Source: Shimia sp. SK013 (GTDB taxonomy: Bacteria; Pseudomonadota; Alphaproteobacteria; Rhodobacterales; Rhodobacteraceae). Taken from it: a stretch of 64,000 bases of DNA. Position numbers and translations under genes: made by a program. The stretch is from the NCBI RefSeq assembly GCF_001292625.1, contig NZ_LAJH01000009.1, forward strand, positions 372,001 through 436,000, read 5' to 3'. The notes beneath the pieces were generated by a model. That model searched no databases and was not told the DNA's origin. It saw only the letters and a list, made by a program, of their open reading frames with translations. This document shows positions 24,198 through 33,565 of this stretch, piece after piece (position 1 is the stretch's first letter; every line of letters begins with the position of its first letter).

Positions 24198-25961
24198 TTA
24201 CTCCGCTGCTTCAATATCTTCATTCAAGATTGGCAACTGCACTTCAAATACAGCGCCCACGGACTGACCATTTCTGGCCGTTAACCGCCCGCCCAAGTCA
24301 CTTATGATCCCTGACGAAATTGCCAAGCCCAAACCGACTCCGTCGCCGGGTGCTTTGGTTGTAAAAAATGGCTCAAAAAGGTTATCCAGGTCTTTGATTC
24401 CAGCGCCATTATCCCGCACGGTTAGAGTGGCAGTTTCCCCTGCGGCAAGCAAGATTTCAATCTCTGGATCCGACACACTTTCGGTGGCATCCAACGCGTT
24501 GCGCAACAGGTTGATCATCACCTGTTCAATCCGGACCTGATCCCCCATCACGCGCACCGGCTGATCCGGTACAATCTTACTAATTTTGACCTTACGTTGT
24601 CGCAGTTGCGGTTCCATCATCGACAACGCCGACAACACGGAATCACCCATATTTACAGGGCGAAACTCATCCCCACCCTTGCGTGCGTATGACTTCAACT
24701 GCTTAGTGATCGCCCCCATGCGTGAGATCAGATCATCGATGCGCTGAAACGAGGAAAGCGCCTCATCGGGGCGGTTTCTTGAGACCAATAAACGCGCGCC
24801 CGCAAGGTATGTTCGCATGGCCGCCAGCGGTTGATTAAGCTCGTGGCTGACAGCTGCCGACATCTCTCCCAAAGCGGCCAATTTTGAGCTCTGCGCAAGG
24901 CTCTGTTCGGCCACTTCCAGGCTCAACTGCATACGTTCACGCTCGGCTATTTCCCGCTGAAGGCGGCTGTTCAATGCGCGAAGTTCCACCGACTCCCGCT
25001 GAACAAGCGCCATTCGCAACGCACTTTTTCGGCTCGAAAGATAAAACACCAATGCGATCAGCATGGCGAATCCCATCACTTCCAGCGCCAAAACCGCATT
25101 CACCTTCTCGCGAACACTCGCATATGTAGTGTAGGACGTCATCGTCCACCCGCGAAACGGGATGCGCGAACTCATCCGCATCACTGCTTCGCCGGCAAAA
25201 TAAGCGTCCGCCGGCGCTTGGGTCCAATCATTGGTGACCTGCAACGCCCTTTCGATCGCACCCTGCGCCGGTTGTCGCTCCAAGGCTTCAACCTCGGTCA
25301 ACCCACGCCAACGCGGCTCGGTGGACAGTACAACGGTGCCTTCGCTATCCGTGACAAACACCGCATCCGAAATTCCCGCCCAGGTCCGCTCAAACTTGCG
25401 CAAATCCACCTCGACTGCGATCACGCCGATTGTTCCGCCAAGGTTTTCGACCTTGCGGGAATACACAAACCGGTGCACCCCAGCCTCGTCGACCGCCAGC
25501 GTAAAAAGCGTCACGTTGGAGCGTTGCGCGTTCACAAAAAATTCTGAACTGCGGTAGTTGGCACCAAGCCGAGTGCGGTCCGTTGCGGCAACCGTCCTGC
25601 CGGTTTCATCCAGCAACAAAAGCGATGCAGCACCGATTTCATCGACAAAAGAAATCAGTCGCGCGGTGGATCGTGAAAAATCACTGGAATTAAGCGCGCC
25701 AATCAAGGCCGGATCTTTGGCCAGTAACTGCGGCACAATCGCATTGCGGCGCAACTCGCTCACAAGATTGCCCGAGTAAAGCGCAAGCCGCAGCTCTGCC
25801 CGATTGCGGGTATTTTCTGTGAAACGATCCGTCAAAAAGCTGTTGGTGACATACATCGTCACACCGGCAATTGCCACGATCAGCAACAAAGCCACGCGTG
25901 TCAGCCACGTCGCCAACAATGGCCGGGCGGTCATGAGATCGTAAGCCTTGTCATCTGTCAT
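24198..25961 (-). CDS. dctB: DctB-like C4-dicarboxylate sensor histidine kinase
   Basis: About 587 residues. A transmembrane helix near residues 15-38 is followed by a periplasmic double-Cache sensor region of about 250 residues ([21 protein letters not shown] is typical), a second helix near 290-310, and a coiled-coil linker. The HisKA domain follows, with its H-box in [20 protein letters not shown], then HATPase_c motifs ([26 protein letters not shown]). This matches DctB, which senses succinate, malate and fumarate. Translation could start at ATG 25961 or GTG 25967; neither has a strong Shine-Dalgarno. It forms an operon with dctD and follows purQ by 36 bases. Confidence 0.85.
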   Translation of the reverse strand: MTDDKAYDLMTARPLLATWLTRVALLLIVAIAGVTMYVTNSFLTDRFTENTRNRAELRLALYSGNLVSELRRNAIVPQLLAKDPALIGALNSSDFSRSTARLISFVDEIGAASLLLLDETGRTVAATDRTRLGANYRSSEFFVNAQRSNVTLFTLAVDEAGVHRFVYSRKVENLGGTIGVIAVEVDLRKFERTWAGISDAVFVTDSEGTVVLSTEPRWRGLTEVEALERQPAQGAIERALQVTNDWTQAPADAYFAGEAVMRMSSRIPFRGWTMTSYTTYASVREKVNAVLALEVMGFAMLIALVFYLSSRKSALRMALVQRESVELRALNSRLQREIAERERMQLSLEVAEQSLAQSSKLAALGEMSAAVSHELNQPLAAMRTYLAGARLLVSRNRPDEALSSFQRIDDLISRMGAITKQLKSYARKGGDEFRPVNMGDSVLSALSMMEPQLRQRKVKISKIVPDQPVRVMGDQVRIEQVMINLLRNALDATESVSDPEIEILLAAGETATLTVRDNGAGIKDLDNLFEPFFTTKAPGDGVGLGLAISSGIISDLGGRLTARNGQSVGAVFEVQLPILNEDIEAAE

Positions 25962-25997
25962 TCGCACAGCTTACGTGCCGCGCAGGCTGTGCTCAAG

Positions 25998-26666
25998 TCA
26001 CGCTGTGGCGAACTGGTCCATCAACGCGCGGAACATCGCCACACCGTCAGTGCCGCCATGGCCATCATCCGCTGCCCTTTCCGGATGCGGCATCATTCCC
26101 AGAACGCGCCGGTTCTTGCTCACGACACCGGCTATGTCGGCCACCGAACCATTCGGGTTGTCTTCATAGGTAAAGGCAATCCGGTCTTCGTCCCGCAGCT
26201 GCGCCAGCTTCTCGTCGGTCGCAAAATAATTGCCGTCATGATGCGCAATCGGCACGTTGACCACATCACCGACGCCATAGCCTGACGTAAACGCGGTGTC
26301 CGCGGTCGTGACCTTAAGACCAACCGTGCGGCAGATATACTTCAGCCCCGCATTGCGACGTAACGCGCCAGGCAAAAGGCCCGTCTCAGTCAGGATTTGA
26401 AAACCGTTGCAAACACCCAACGCATAGCCGCCACGTTCAGCATGACCGATAAGAGACTGACAAATAGGGGAATTTGCCGCAATCGCGCCGCAGCGCAAAT
26501 AGTCGCCAAAACTAAAGCCACCCGGAACGCCGACAATGTCTATGCCGTCCGGCAACGCCGTGTCTTTGTGCCAAACCATCGTGACATCTGCGCCAGCTTG
26601 CTCAAAGGCCACCGCAAGATCGCGGTCGCAGTTGGAACCCGGAAAAACAATGACCGCTGCTTTCAT
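25998..26666 (-). CDS. purQ: Phosphoribosylformylglycinamidine synthase subunit PurQ (glutaminase)
   Basis: A 222-residue class I glutamine amidotransferase that supplies ammonia to PurL for FGAM formation in purine synthesis. The N-terminus AAVIVFPGSNCDRDLA, the oxyanion segment VGVPGGFSFGDYLRCG, the nucleophile Cys in GVCNGFQIL and the His-Glu pair in MMPHPERA are intact. The start at 26666 shares one base with the purS stop (TGATG). It forms the purC-purS-purQ operon; purL is not in the window. Confidence 0.95.
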   Translation of the reverse strand: MKAAVIVFPGSNCDRDLAVAFEQAGADVTMVWHKDTALPDGIDIVGVPGGFSFGDYLRCGAIAANSPICQSLIGHAERGGYALGVCNGFQILTETGLLPGALRRNAGLKYICRTVGLKVTTADTAFTSGYGVGDVVNVPIAHHDGNYFATDEKLAQLRDEDRIAFTYEDNPNGSVADIAGVVSKNRRVLGMMPHPERAADDGHGGTDGVAMFRALMDQFATA

Positions 26667-26896
26667 CAGCCCATCTCCACCCGGTAGCTTTCGATCACCG
26701 TGTTGGCCAGAAGCTTCTCGCACATCTCGGTCACGGTGGCCTCGGTGGACCCTTCTGCCAGATCCAGCTCAATCACTTTGCCCTGACGCACACCCTCAAC
26801 ACCATCAAAGCCAAGGCTTCCAAGCGCGTGACGCACGGCCTCACCCTGTGGGTCCAAAACACCGTTTTTCAGCATGACATACACACGGGCTTTCAT
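26666..26896 (-). CDS. purS: Phosphoribosylformylglycinamidine synthase subunit PurS
   Basis: A 76-residue subunit that bridges PurQ and the small PurL in the FGAM synthase complex of species with split PurL. ARVYVMLKNGVLDPQG at the N-terminus, GVRQGKVIELDL in the middle and CEKLLANTVIESY at the C-terminus are diagnostic. GGAGAGAG precedes the ATG. The stop overlaps the purQ start by one base. Confidence 0.95.
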   Translation of the reverse strand: MKARVYVMLKNGVLDPQGEAVRHALGSLGFDGVEGVRQGKVIELDLAEGSTEATVTEMCEKLLANTVIESYRVEMG

Positions 26897-26986
26897 TTGA
26901 TCTCTCTCCGGTTGGTTGTCACGTTTGCGGTGACAGGCTCCAATAATTCAAAACCGGCGCCCATCTTGGGCACAGGCGTCAATTGT

Positions 26987-27742
26987 TCAGTTCACCAAGG
27001 TCGGCTTTGGGCCGGTGCCCTTGGGCATCACACCCAGACGCCGTGCGACTTCGGCATAGGCATCTGTCAGACTGCCCAGATCGCGGCGGAACACGTCTTT
27101 GTCCAGCTTCTGACCAGTTTCCAGATCCCACAAGCGGCAGCTGTCCGGGCTGATCTCATCCGCAACAACCAATCGCTGGAAATCCCCTTCATAGACGCGG
27201 CCGATCTCAATTTTGAAATCCACCAGCTTGATCCCGACGCCATACATCACACCGCTCATGAAATCGTTCACCCGCAGCGCAAGCCCCAGAATATCATCCA
27301 TATCCTGCTGGCTGGCCCAGCCAAACGCAGCGATGTGCTCTTCAGAAACCAACGGGTCACCCAGACTGTCGTCTTTGTAGCAATATTCCACAATCGGCCG
27401 CGGCAGTTGCGTGCCTTCTTCAATGCCCAACCGTTTGGACATCGATCCAGCGGCATAGTTGCGCACAATCACTTCCAACGGAATGATCTCGCAGCTGCGC
27501 ACCAACTGTTCACGCATGTTCAGACGTTTCAGAAAGTGGGTCGGCACGCCAATGTGGTTCAACCCGGTCATGAAATACTCGCTCAGGCGGTTGTTCAACG
27601 CGCCCTTGCCGTCAATCACATCTTGTTTTTCGGCATTGAACGCGGTGGCGTCGTCCTTGAAGTATTGCACAATCGTGCCGGGCTCTGGGCCTTCAAACAG
27701 GATCTTGGCTTTGCCTTCATAGATTTTCTTGCCGCGGGCCAT
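26987..27742 (-). CDS. purC: SAICAR synthetase PurC
   Basis: A 251-residue enzyme that joins CAIR and aspartate in purine synthesis. [28 protein letters not shown] (substrate loop), [10 protein letters not shown] and [10 protein letters not shown] are family signatures. The frame is open for a further 135 codons upstream, but AGGA eight bases before ATG 27742 and the family length fix the start there ([10 protein letters not shown]). It is the first gene of the purCSQ operon and diverges from the ATPase-inhibitor gene. A TGTCAC/GTGACA hairpin (26917-26935) lies between purC and purS. Confidence 0.95.
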   Translation of the reverse strand: MARGKKIYEGKAKILFEGPEPGTIVQYFKDDATAFNAEKQDVIDGKGALNNRLSEYFMTGLNHIGVPTHFLKRLNMREQLVRSCEIIPLEVIVRNYAAGSMSKRLGIEEGTQLPRPIVEYCYKDDSLGDPLVSEEHIAAFGWASQQDMDDILGLALRVNDFMSGVMYGVGIKLVDFKIEIGRVYEGDFQRLVVADEISPDSCRLWDLETGQKLDKDVFRRDLGSLTDAYAEVARRLGVMPKGTGPKPTLVN

Positions 27743-27895
27743 GGCGATGTTCCTTTCACGCGGGATGAGTCCCGGATTTAGGCGCTCTCTTAAGCTATGG
27801 GTGAGATTGTCGCAAGCGGCGGGCCAATGCTTGCCAAAATACCTCCCAAATCGCATAAGTGAATCATGGAATATCCACTGGAGGGACAGGGGCAA
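27743..27895. promoter_or_regulatory. Divergent promoter region, purC / zeta subunit
   Basis: A 153-base gap between divergently read genes, with Shine-Dalgarno AGGA for purC and GGAGGGACAGGGG for the zeta gene. I see no PurR-like palindrome. Confidence 0.35.
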
Positions 27896-28210
27896 ATGAG
27901 CACTTTTGATGAACGCGAAGCCGCATTTGAAGCCAAATTTGCAAGAGATGAACAAAAAGAATTCATCGCGCGCATGCGCCGCAACCGGTTTATGGCCGTT
28001 TGGGCGTCCGCCAAAAAAGGTGAAACTGTTGAACAAGCCCGCGCCTTCGGCCGTGAGCTCGTAAAGAAAGATCTTCAGGAAGTGGGCGACGAAGACGTGG
28101 TTGAAGCAGTCATGAGCTATCTTGGCGACCTGACCACAGAGGCCCACGTACGCCTCAAACTCGTGGAAATGATGGGTGAAGCCAAATATCAGATGCTCCA
28201 GGAACTTTGA
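27896..28210 (+). CDS. F1Fo-ATPase inhibitor subunit zeta (DUF1476 family)
   Basis: A 104-residue four-helix protein of the DUF1476 family (PF07345), which in Paracoccus denitrificans is the zeta inhibitor that blocks ATP hydrolysis by the F1 motor. The conserved N-terminus [19 protein letters not shown] carries the inhibitory helix. The remainder ([41 protein letters not shown]) matches the family throughout. ATG 27896 is preferred to 27866 because homologues begin with this motif and AGGGG is close upstream. It diverges from purC, an arrangement common in Rhodobacteraceae, and ends at a strong terminator. Confidence 0.9.
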   Translation: MSTFDEREAAFEAKFARDEQKEFIARMRRNRFMAVWASAKKGETVEQARAFGRELVKKDLQEVGDEDVVEAVMSYLGDLTTEAHVRLKLVEMMGEAKYQMLQEL

Positions 28211-28232
28211 TCCGGCGGCATTCGAAATCTAG

Positions 28233-28262
28233 CGCGCAGGCTCCGGCCTGCGCGTTTTTTCC
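28233..28262 (+). terminator. Terminator of the zeta-subunit gene
   Basis: A perfect 9-bp stem CGCGCAGGC/GCCTGCGCG (28233-28241 with 28246-28254), a four-base loop and a TTTTTT run. Confidence 0.92.
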
Positions 28263-28402
28263 TAGAACGCCAAATGTGACCGCTCGGTCTTTGGCGTCGC
28301 TTCGACAATTCCCTTTTGGGGCTCTCATGTTAATCCTGCAGAAACATCTGCCGGAGTAACTCTGGCTTAGGTGCAATTGGCACCTGTCGGTTTCGAGTTA
28401 GC

Positions 28403-30319
28403 ATGATCCCTGCCCGTCCTAAACTTTTGCGTGTTCTGTCGCGCCATGCCTTGCCTGTGCTGCTTGGTGGCGCCTGTCTTTGGATGCTGTCGTCGCGGCT
28501 TGGCACCTTCGATCTCGCCGCAGTTTGGGCTGCTGTGCTGTCGGTTCCGGTTGGCAATTGGATGGTGGCACTTTTAGCCACTCTGCTAAGCTTTCTCGCC
28601 ATTTCACGCTATGATGTCATCGCGCGCCGTCACTTCCAGATGCGCCACCCACAGCGTGAGGCCATGCTAGAAGGCGCTACGGCCATCGCAATTGGACAGA
28701 CCACCGGCGCTGGGGCAATTGTCGGCGGCTTTGTGCGCTGGCGCATGCACCCCGACACATCTGCCAAAGACGCAGCCAAGGTGACAGGTTTTGTCACTGT
28801 GACTTTTTTGGGCACACTCGCAGTCACCATCTCACTGGCCGCGTTGGCGTTGCCGACACCACATGTGCCACCTTTTCTACCACTGGTGATTTTGATCGCC
28901 GCCGCTGTGGTCTGCCTGATTGCCTTTTTCTTTCCCGTCCTCAATAGCAAAAACCGCAAGCTCAGCTTGCCAACCTTGTCGGCCCTGCGCACGCTTCTGG
29001 CACTGTGTATTCTGGACACGGGATTCGCCGCGTTGGCCTTTTGGATGTTGCTGCCACCGGAAACAGCCCTTCCCTTCGCCACGCTGATACCGGTTTTTCT
29101 AATTGCTCTGGGCGCCGCCATTTTCTCCGGATCTCCCGGTGGCGTTGGCCCGTTTGAACTCACGCTAATTGCGCTGCTGCCACAGCATCCCGAGACTGGA
29201 TTACTTTGCGCGGTTTTGGCCTTCCGCGCGGTCTATTATGCGCTGCCTGCGCTGTTGGCCGCCGCCGTGTTACTTCACCGCGTTTGGCAACCAATGCGGA
29301 CCGAACACAGTCGTTCTAACCACACTTTTGTGCCGTTTGAAGCGTCCACGCCATCTTCCGCGTCGCGCGCCGAATTGGGCGTCATCCGCCAAAACGGTGG
29401 CGCCATCCTGACCTACGCCACAGGCTCTTGTGGCACAGTCCGCACTGGCCAGACCTTGTTGGCTTTGTTTGACCCGGTCGAAGGCAACCCTGGCGCCATG
29501 ATGCCAGTCCTGCGAAAAGCGGCCCGCGATCAAAACCGCATCGCTTGCAAATACAAGATCGGCGCCCGTCAGGCCGTTTATGCGCGCAAATCCGGCTGGT
29601 CGGTTGCGCATATCTCGGACGAGGCCGTCCTCACGCCTTCAAGCCACACAACAGACGGTCCAACACGCCGGCAGCTGCGCCGCAAATTGCGTCAGGCGCA
29701 AAAGGCTGATGTGCGGGTTTGCGACAAGACCGTCGATCTGCCGCTCCAAGACATGGCCCGCGTTTCTGCCCTTTGGGAAGACCAACACGGCGTGCCCCGC
29801 GGTGTTACGATGGGCCGCTTTGAGGAAGGCTATATCCACCGCCAAAAAGTGTTTCTTGCTTACCGCGACGGCATTCTGCAGGGCTTCGTCAGCTTTCACG
29901 CCACCGCGCATGAATGGTGTCTGGATCTGATGCGTGTTCTTCCGGATGCGCCAGACGGCACCATGCATCTGCTGGTGCAAACCGCCATCGAAAGCGCGGC
30001 CAAAACAGCCGTGCCGCGCCTGTCACTCGCTGCCGCGCCTGCAATGCCCACCGGTAAACCCCGTATCGAGCGCTTCTTGCGCGCGCAGTTCTATGCCTAT
30101 GGCGGCGGATCGGGCCTGCGCCAGTTCAAATCCTCTTTCGCCCCAAGTTGGCAGCCGCTGTTTATGGCGGCCCCATCGGCCTCCCAACTGACATTCGCCG
30201 CCATTGATGTGATCCGCGCCGTCAACCTGCGCAGCGCACCAGCCACCCCGATCAGCAGCACACAAAGTGACGCGCCCGTGCCCAATGCCAACTCTGACAC
30301 TCTGTCACTGGCCTCATAA
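28403..30319 (+). CDS. MprF-like bifunctional protein: membrane domain plus DUF2156 aminoacyl-transferase domain
   Basis: A 638-residue protein. The first ~310 residues are an integral-membrane UPF0104-type domain with about eight hydrophobic segments and the conserved GGVGPFELTL block. The remaining ~330 residues are a DUF2156/GNAT-like domain (GVIRQNGGAILTYA, FEEGYIHRQKVFLAY, FLRAQFYAYGG). MprF proteins with this order use aminoacyl-tRNA to attach Lys or Ala to phosphatidylglycerol, lowering surface charge. This one has fewer membrane segments than Staphylococcus MprF. A related lipid N-acyltransferase or ornithine-lipid role is possible. It ends with a Ser/Thr-rich tail and is monocistronic. 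Confidence 0.75.
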   Translation: MIPARPKLLRVLSRHALPVLLGGACLWMLSSRLGTFDLAAVWAAVLSVPVGNWMVALLATLLSFLAISRYDVIARRHFQMRHPQREAMLEGATAIAIGQTTGAGAIVGGFVRWRMHPDTSAKDAAKVTGFVTVTFLGTLAVTISLAALALPTPHVPPFLPLVILIAAAVVCLIAFFFPVLNSKNRKLSLPTLSALRTLLALCILDTGFAALAFWMLLPPETALPFATLIPVFLIALGAAIFSGSPGGVGPFELTLIALLPQHPETGLLCAVLAFRAVYYALPALLAAAVLLHRVWQPMRTEHSRSNHTFVPFEASTPSSASRAELGVIRQNGGAILTYATGSCGTVRTGQTLLALFDPVEGNPGAMMPVLRKAARDQNRIACKYKIGARQAVYARKSGWSVAHISDEAVLTPSSHTTDGPTRRQLRRKLRQAQKADVRVCDKTVDLPLQDMARVSALWEDQHGVPRGVTMGRFEEGYIHRQKVFLAYRDGILQGFVSFHATAHEWCLDLMRVLPDAPDGTMHLLVQTAIESAAKTAVPRLSLAAAPAMPTGKPRIERFLRAQFYAYGGGSGLRQFKSSFAPSWQPLFMAAPSASQLTFAAIDVIRAVNLRSAPATPISSTQSDAPVPNANSDTLSLAS

Positions 30320-30320
30320 T

Positions 30321-30371
30321 CGTCATGTGTAATATGCATTTGTATCCCGCACGCGCGCGTGGCACATGACG
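30321..30371. promoter_or_regulatory. Nested inverted repeats upstream of the homocysteine methyltransferase gene
   Basis: A perfect 9-base inverted repeat CGTCATGTG/CACATGACG (30321-30329 and 30363-30371) encloses a perfect 12-base palindrome CACGCGCGCGTG (30350-30361). It starts two bases after the preceding stop and ends 57 bases before the next ATG. There is no T-run, so an operator or mRNA hairpin is likelier than a terminator. Confidence 0.5.
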
Positions 30372-30428
30372 GCCAACTCAACACCCCCAAGGCTTGCTCG
30401 GCCCTTGTGATTTTCCACGGAGACTCCA

Positions 30429-31448
30429 ATGACAAATGCTCTTTCCAAACTTCTGGAAACCCGTGACTGGCTTATGGCGGATGGCGCCACCGGCACCAAC
30501 CTTTTTAACATGGGCCTCAGCTCGGGCGACGCGCCGGAACTCTGGAACGAAGAGCACCCCGACCGCATCAAAAAGCTCTACAGCTTTGCGGTCGACAACG
30601 GCTCAGACATTTTCCTGACCAACTCTTTCGGCGGCAACGCCTCCCGCCTGAAGCTGCACGATGCCGCCCACCGCGCCCGTGAACTCTCGCGCATCTCCGC
30701 AGAGCTGGGCCGCGACGTCGCGGATGCCTCAGGTCGCACAGTTGTTGTCGCAGGTTCTGTCGGCCCCACCGGCGACATCATGCAACCAGTCGGCACGCTC
30801 AGCCACGCAGATGCGGTCGAAATCTTCCACGAACAAGCCGAAGGCCTCAAAGAAGGCGGCGCCGACGTATTGTGGCTGGAAACCATCTCCGCCCCCGAAG
30901 AATACAAAGCCGCCGCCGAAGCTTTCGCGCTGGCCGACATGCCTTGGGTGGGCACCATGTCCTTTGACACTGCAGGGCGCACCATGATGGGCGTGACCTC
31001 CGCCGACATGGTGAAAATGGTCGACGACATCCCCAATGCCCCGCTTGGCTTTGGCGCCAACTGCGGCACCGGCTCATCAGACCTTCTTCGCACTGTTCTT
31101 GGGTTCTCGGCTCAGGGCACCGAAAAGCTGATCGTGGCCAAAGGCAACGCCGGCATCCCAAAGTATCACGACGGTCACATCCACTATGACGGCACGCCCG
31201 AACTTATGGGAGACTATGCTGTCATGGCGCGGGACTGCGGCGCAACTATCATCGGCGGATGTTGTGGCACCATGCCCGAACACCTGAACGCCATGCGCAA
31301 GGCGCTGGAAACCCGCCCGCGCGGCGAGCGCCCGACGCTCGAGCAGATCGCCGAAAAACTTGGCGGCTTCTCCTCAGCGACCGATGGCACTGGCGATGAC
31401 GCTGGCGCCCCCAAGCGCGAGCGTCGCGGACGTCGTCGGGCGACCTGA
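30429..31448 (+). CDS. Homocysteine S-methyltransferase family protein (homocysteine module of a split methionine synthase)
   Basis: A 339-residue TIM barrel of the BHMT/MetH N-terminal family (PF02574). WLMADGATGTNLFNMG at the N-terminus, IFLTNSFGGNA, the zinc ligand Cys in GANCGTGSSDLL and the Cys-Cys pair in GGCCGTMPEHL are all present, so zinc-activated homocysteine binding is expected. It is often annotated betaine-homocysteine methyltransferase. The presence of separate folate and B12 modules in the same window supports methylcobalamin as the donor instead. The C-terminus is basic (KRERRGRRRAT), similar to the tail of the folate module at 6294-7373. GGAGA precedes the ATG. Confidence 0.88.
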   Translation: MTNALSKLLETRDWLMADGATGTNLFNMGLSSGDAPELWNEEHPDRIKKLYSFAVDNGSDIFLTNSFGGNASRLKLHDAAHRARELSRISAELGRDVADASGRTVVVAGSVGPTGDIMQPVGTLSHADAVEIFHEQAEGLKEGGADVLWLETISAPEEYKAAAEAFALADMPWVGTMSFDTAGRTMMGVTSADMVKMVDDIPNAPLGFGANCGTGSSDLLRTVLGFSAQGTEKLIVAKGNAGIPKYHDGHIHYDGTPELMGDYAVMARDCGATIIGGCCGTMPEHLNAMRKALETRPRGERPTLEQIAEKLGGFSSATDGTGDDAGAPKRERRGRRRAT

Positions 31449-31462
31449 CCGACTCAGAAACA

Positions 31463-31496
31463 CTGCGCCCGAGCTGCTGAGACCGTTCGGGCGCAG
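31463..31496. terminator. Hairpin after the homocysteine methyltransferase gene
   Basis: A 10-bp perfect stem CTGCGCCCGA/TCGGGCGCAG (31463-31472 with 31487-31496) with a 14-base loop, 15 bases after the stop. No U-run follows, so it is a weak or rho-assisted terminator or an mRNA-stabilising hairpin. Confidence 0.45.
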
Positions 31497-31510
31497 CCGA
31501 TTTCAGCCGA

Positions 31511-31521
31511 CGACAAATTGT
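31511..31521. promoter_or_regulatory. CGACAAATTGT motif, copy A
   Basis: This 11-base sequence lies in a longer stretch (31504-31528) that aligns with 34783-34806 upstream of the corrinoid gene, differing by one inserted base and two substitutions. Copy A sits 186 bases upstream of the adenylate cyclase start. Confidence 0.45.
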
Positions 31522-31706
31522 GGAAACTCGGCACAGCATGGGCGGACCTTGAGTGTCCGCCAAGCAGGACAAAGCGATCGTAATCTGTTGATGGATGACC
31601 GGCTGCTCCTAAAAAACCAAACGCACATCAGCTTGCGAGCCTCCCACCATACCCCGCCTGTCCCGCGACCTTTGTAGTTTCCAATTTGAGTGACTAGTCT
31701 GGGTCT

Positions 31707-32885
31707 ATGGATGCAATCGATGATCTCAACCGCTGGATGATAACAGAGGGCCGTGTCTCGAACGACCCGACCAAGGTCGTTTCGCATTTATGCGCGACGT
31801 TGATCGACGCAGGTGTCCCGCTTTGGCGGGTGAATATCGGGCAACGCTTTGCCAATCCGCTCCTTATTGCCTGGGGGGTTGTCTGGACGCCTGAAGCAAC
31901 GGAAACATACGATGTCACGCATGCGCGCATGTTGACCGACGGCTATTTGGGAAGCGCTTTCGAATATATTCTGGAGAACCAGCGCCCCTTGCACAAAAGT
32001 TTACGTGACCTTGATCCAGAAAAAGACCACGTCTCTTATCTGGAATTCGCCCAAGCAGGTGGCACGGACTATTACGCCACGTTGCTAACCTATGGCGATG
32101 AATCACAACACGGCTGTACCTTCGCGACCCAATCTCCAAATGGTTTTTCGCCCAAACACCTAGAGATGATCGAGGCCGCCAAACCCGGACTCGCTTCGGC
32201 GCTGGAACCGGTGACCATGCGAAAATCTTCAAAAAGCTTGCTCCGCACTTACCTTGGCGACGGCCCAAGCGAGGCGGTTTGGAGCGGGGCCATTCAACGC
32301 GGGGAACGTACAACTCTGGAAGCGGTTGTCATGTTCTCTGATTTACGCGGTTTCACGGCGCTTTCCGACAGCTCGAACGAGACCGACGTATTTGACGCTT
32401 TGGAAGGCTATTTTGACGTTGTCGTGCAGTCAGTAGAAGAAATGGACGGAGACGTCTTAAAGTTTATCGGCGACGGCATCCTGTCTATCTTTCCAATTCG
32501 GTCGCCCGCAGATCGGTCCCATCAGTGCCAGCAGGCGACACGCGCAGCAAAAGGAGTCCTCACTGGATTGGCTGCGCTCAATAAACAGCGCGCAAAGACA
32601 AAAATGCCGCCTCTCGACATTGGCATTGGCATAAATGCAGGGCAGGTCAGTTATGGAAATATCGGGAGCCCTGGAAGACTGGACTTCACTGTACTTGGCA
32701 GAGCGGTCAATGTCGCCAGCAGGATCGAAGGTTTGACAAAACTCATAGGGCAACGGGTGTTGGCAACCAGATCAGTTGCCGAGGCAACTCCCGAGCTGTT
32801 TACAGGGTGCGGGTCGCACGAGGTGCGCGGGCTCGCAGACGCAATCGACCTTTTTCATCTCTCCGACCCGGCTTCAGACACCTAA
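31707..32885 (+). CDS. Class III adenylate cyclase with an uncharacterised N-terminal sensor domain
   Basis: 392 residues. The C-terminal half is a class III cyclase: the first metal-binding Asp in MFSDLRGFTALSD, the adenine-selecting Lys and second metal Asp in LKFIGDGILSIF, the adenine-selecting Asp in GRLDFTVLG, and the transition-state Asn and Arg in AVNVASRIEG. All catalytic positions for ATP are present, so cAMP synthesis is expected. Residues 1-190 lack membrane helices and look like a cytosolic GAF-type or novel sensory region (PLLIAWGVVWTPEATETYDV, HGCTFATQSPNGFS). It lies between the homocysteine and B12 modules of the methionine synthase but has its own promoter region. Confidence 0.85.
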   Translation: MDAIDDLNRWMITEGRVSNDPTKVVSHLCATLIDAGVPLWRVNIGQRFANPLLIAWGVVWTPEATETYDVTHARMLTDGYLGSAFEYILENQRPLHKSLRDLDPEKDHVSYLEFAQAGGTDYYATLLTYGDESQHGCTFATQSPNGFSPKHLEMIEAAKPGLASALEPVTMRKSSKSLLRTYLGDGPSEAVWSGAIQRGERTTLEAVVMFSDLRGFTALSDSSNETDVFDALEGYFDVVVQSVEEMDGDVLKFIGDGILSIFPIRSPADRSHQCQQATRAAKGVLTGLAALNKQRAKTKMPPLDIGIGINAGQVSYGNIGSPGRLDFTVLGRAVNVASRIEGLTKLIGQRVLATRSVAEATPELFTGCGSHEVRGLADAIDLFHLSDPASDT

Positions 32886-33070
32886 CGAAAGATACTCAGT
32901 TCTGGGTGATGGACACCAAACGCAGAGCCTACCGTCAGAGCGCCGAGAGGCCGCGTAACTTATGGCCTCACCGCAACTTTTCGCGGCCCACGTAATTTAG
33001 ACACCTCAATGAGCGCGCGCTCAATCAACGTTCTTTTTGCGGCAATGTCCCCTAAAATCCAGAACACCTC

Positions 33071-33463
33071 TCAGGAACAATATCCTGCCCGTTTGATGCG
33101 GCTCTTGGCCGAAGGCTGCTCCAAGTGCCGATACCGTCCGCCAGAGTAACGCCGACAATCGAGCGCATGCCCTGCCGCGATCACAGCCGCGCCGATGTCC
33201 TGTCCTTTGACATAGCAAACCCCGATGTAGCGGTCATAAGACCGCTCTCCCGTCAAATCACAGTTCACCTTCTGACCGCGCAGATAATTCACCATCCAAC
33301 GCTTGGCATCCTGACCCGCCCGGGTTTTCAACTCTGGCGCATCGACGCCCTGAAACCGCACCGGTGTGCCGTCTACAACAATCGTGTCCGCATCGCGCAC
33401 ATGGACATCCGCCGCGAGCGGTGTCGCCATCATCATGATGATGGCCAGTATCAGTTTTTTCAT
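33071..33463 (-). CDS. Secreted thermonuclease (SNase-like) family protein
   Basis: A 130-residue protein with a signal peptide (MKKLILAIIMMMATPLAA) and an OB-fold SNase core. VRDADTIVVDG supplies the calcium-binding Asp positions, VRFQGVDAPELKT the catalytic Arg and Glu, and GERSYDRYIGVCYV the second catalytic Arg, so it should be an active calcium-dependent nuclease in the periplasm or medium. Three or four Cys may form disulfides. It follows the radical SAM gene by about 100 bases on the same strand. Confidence 0.85.
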   Translation of the reverse strand: MKKLILAIIMMMATPLAADVHVRDADTIVVDGTPVRFQGVDAPELKTRAGQDAKRWMVNYLRGQKVNCDLTGERSYDRYIGVCYVKGQDIGAAVIAAGHALDCRRYSGGRYRHLEQPSAKSRIKRAGYCS

Positions 33464-33565
33464 TGGTCTTCTTACGTTCTGAGTGGTGGCTCCCCCCTAC
33501 ACAGAACGATCGTTCGGACCAACAGAAAACTGTTCAAAACTTTGGCTTGGCTGTTACTTCAGGCT

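Noticed and set aside
26917-26935. TGTCAC/GTGACA hairpin between purC and purS
   Set aside because: Only six pairs with no U-run; unlikely to end transcription inside the pur operon.
27743-28147. 135-codon N-terminal extension of purC
   Set aside because: Runs antisense through the zeta-subunit gene; the family length and Shine-Dalgarno support ATG 27742.
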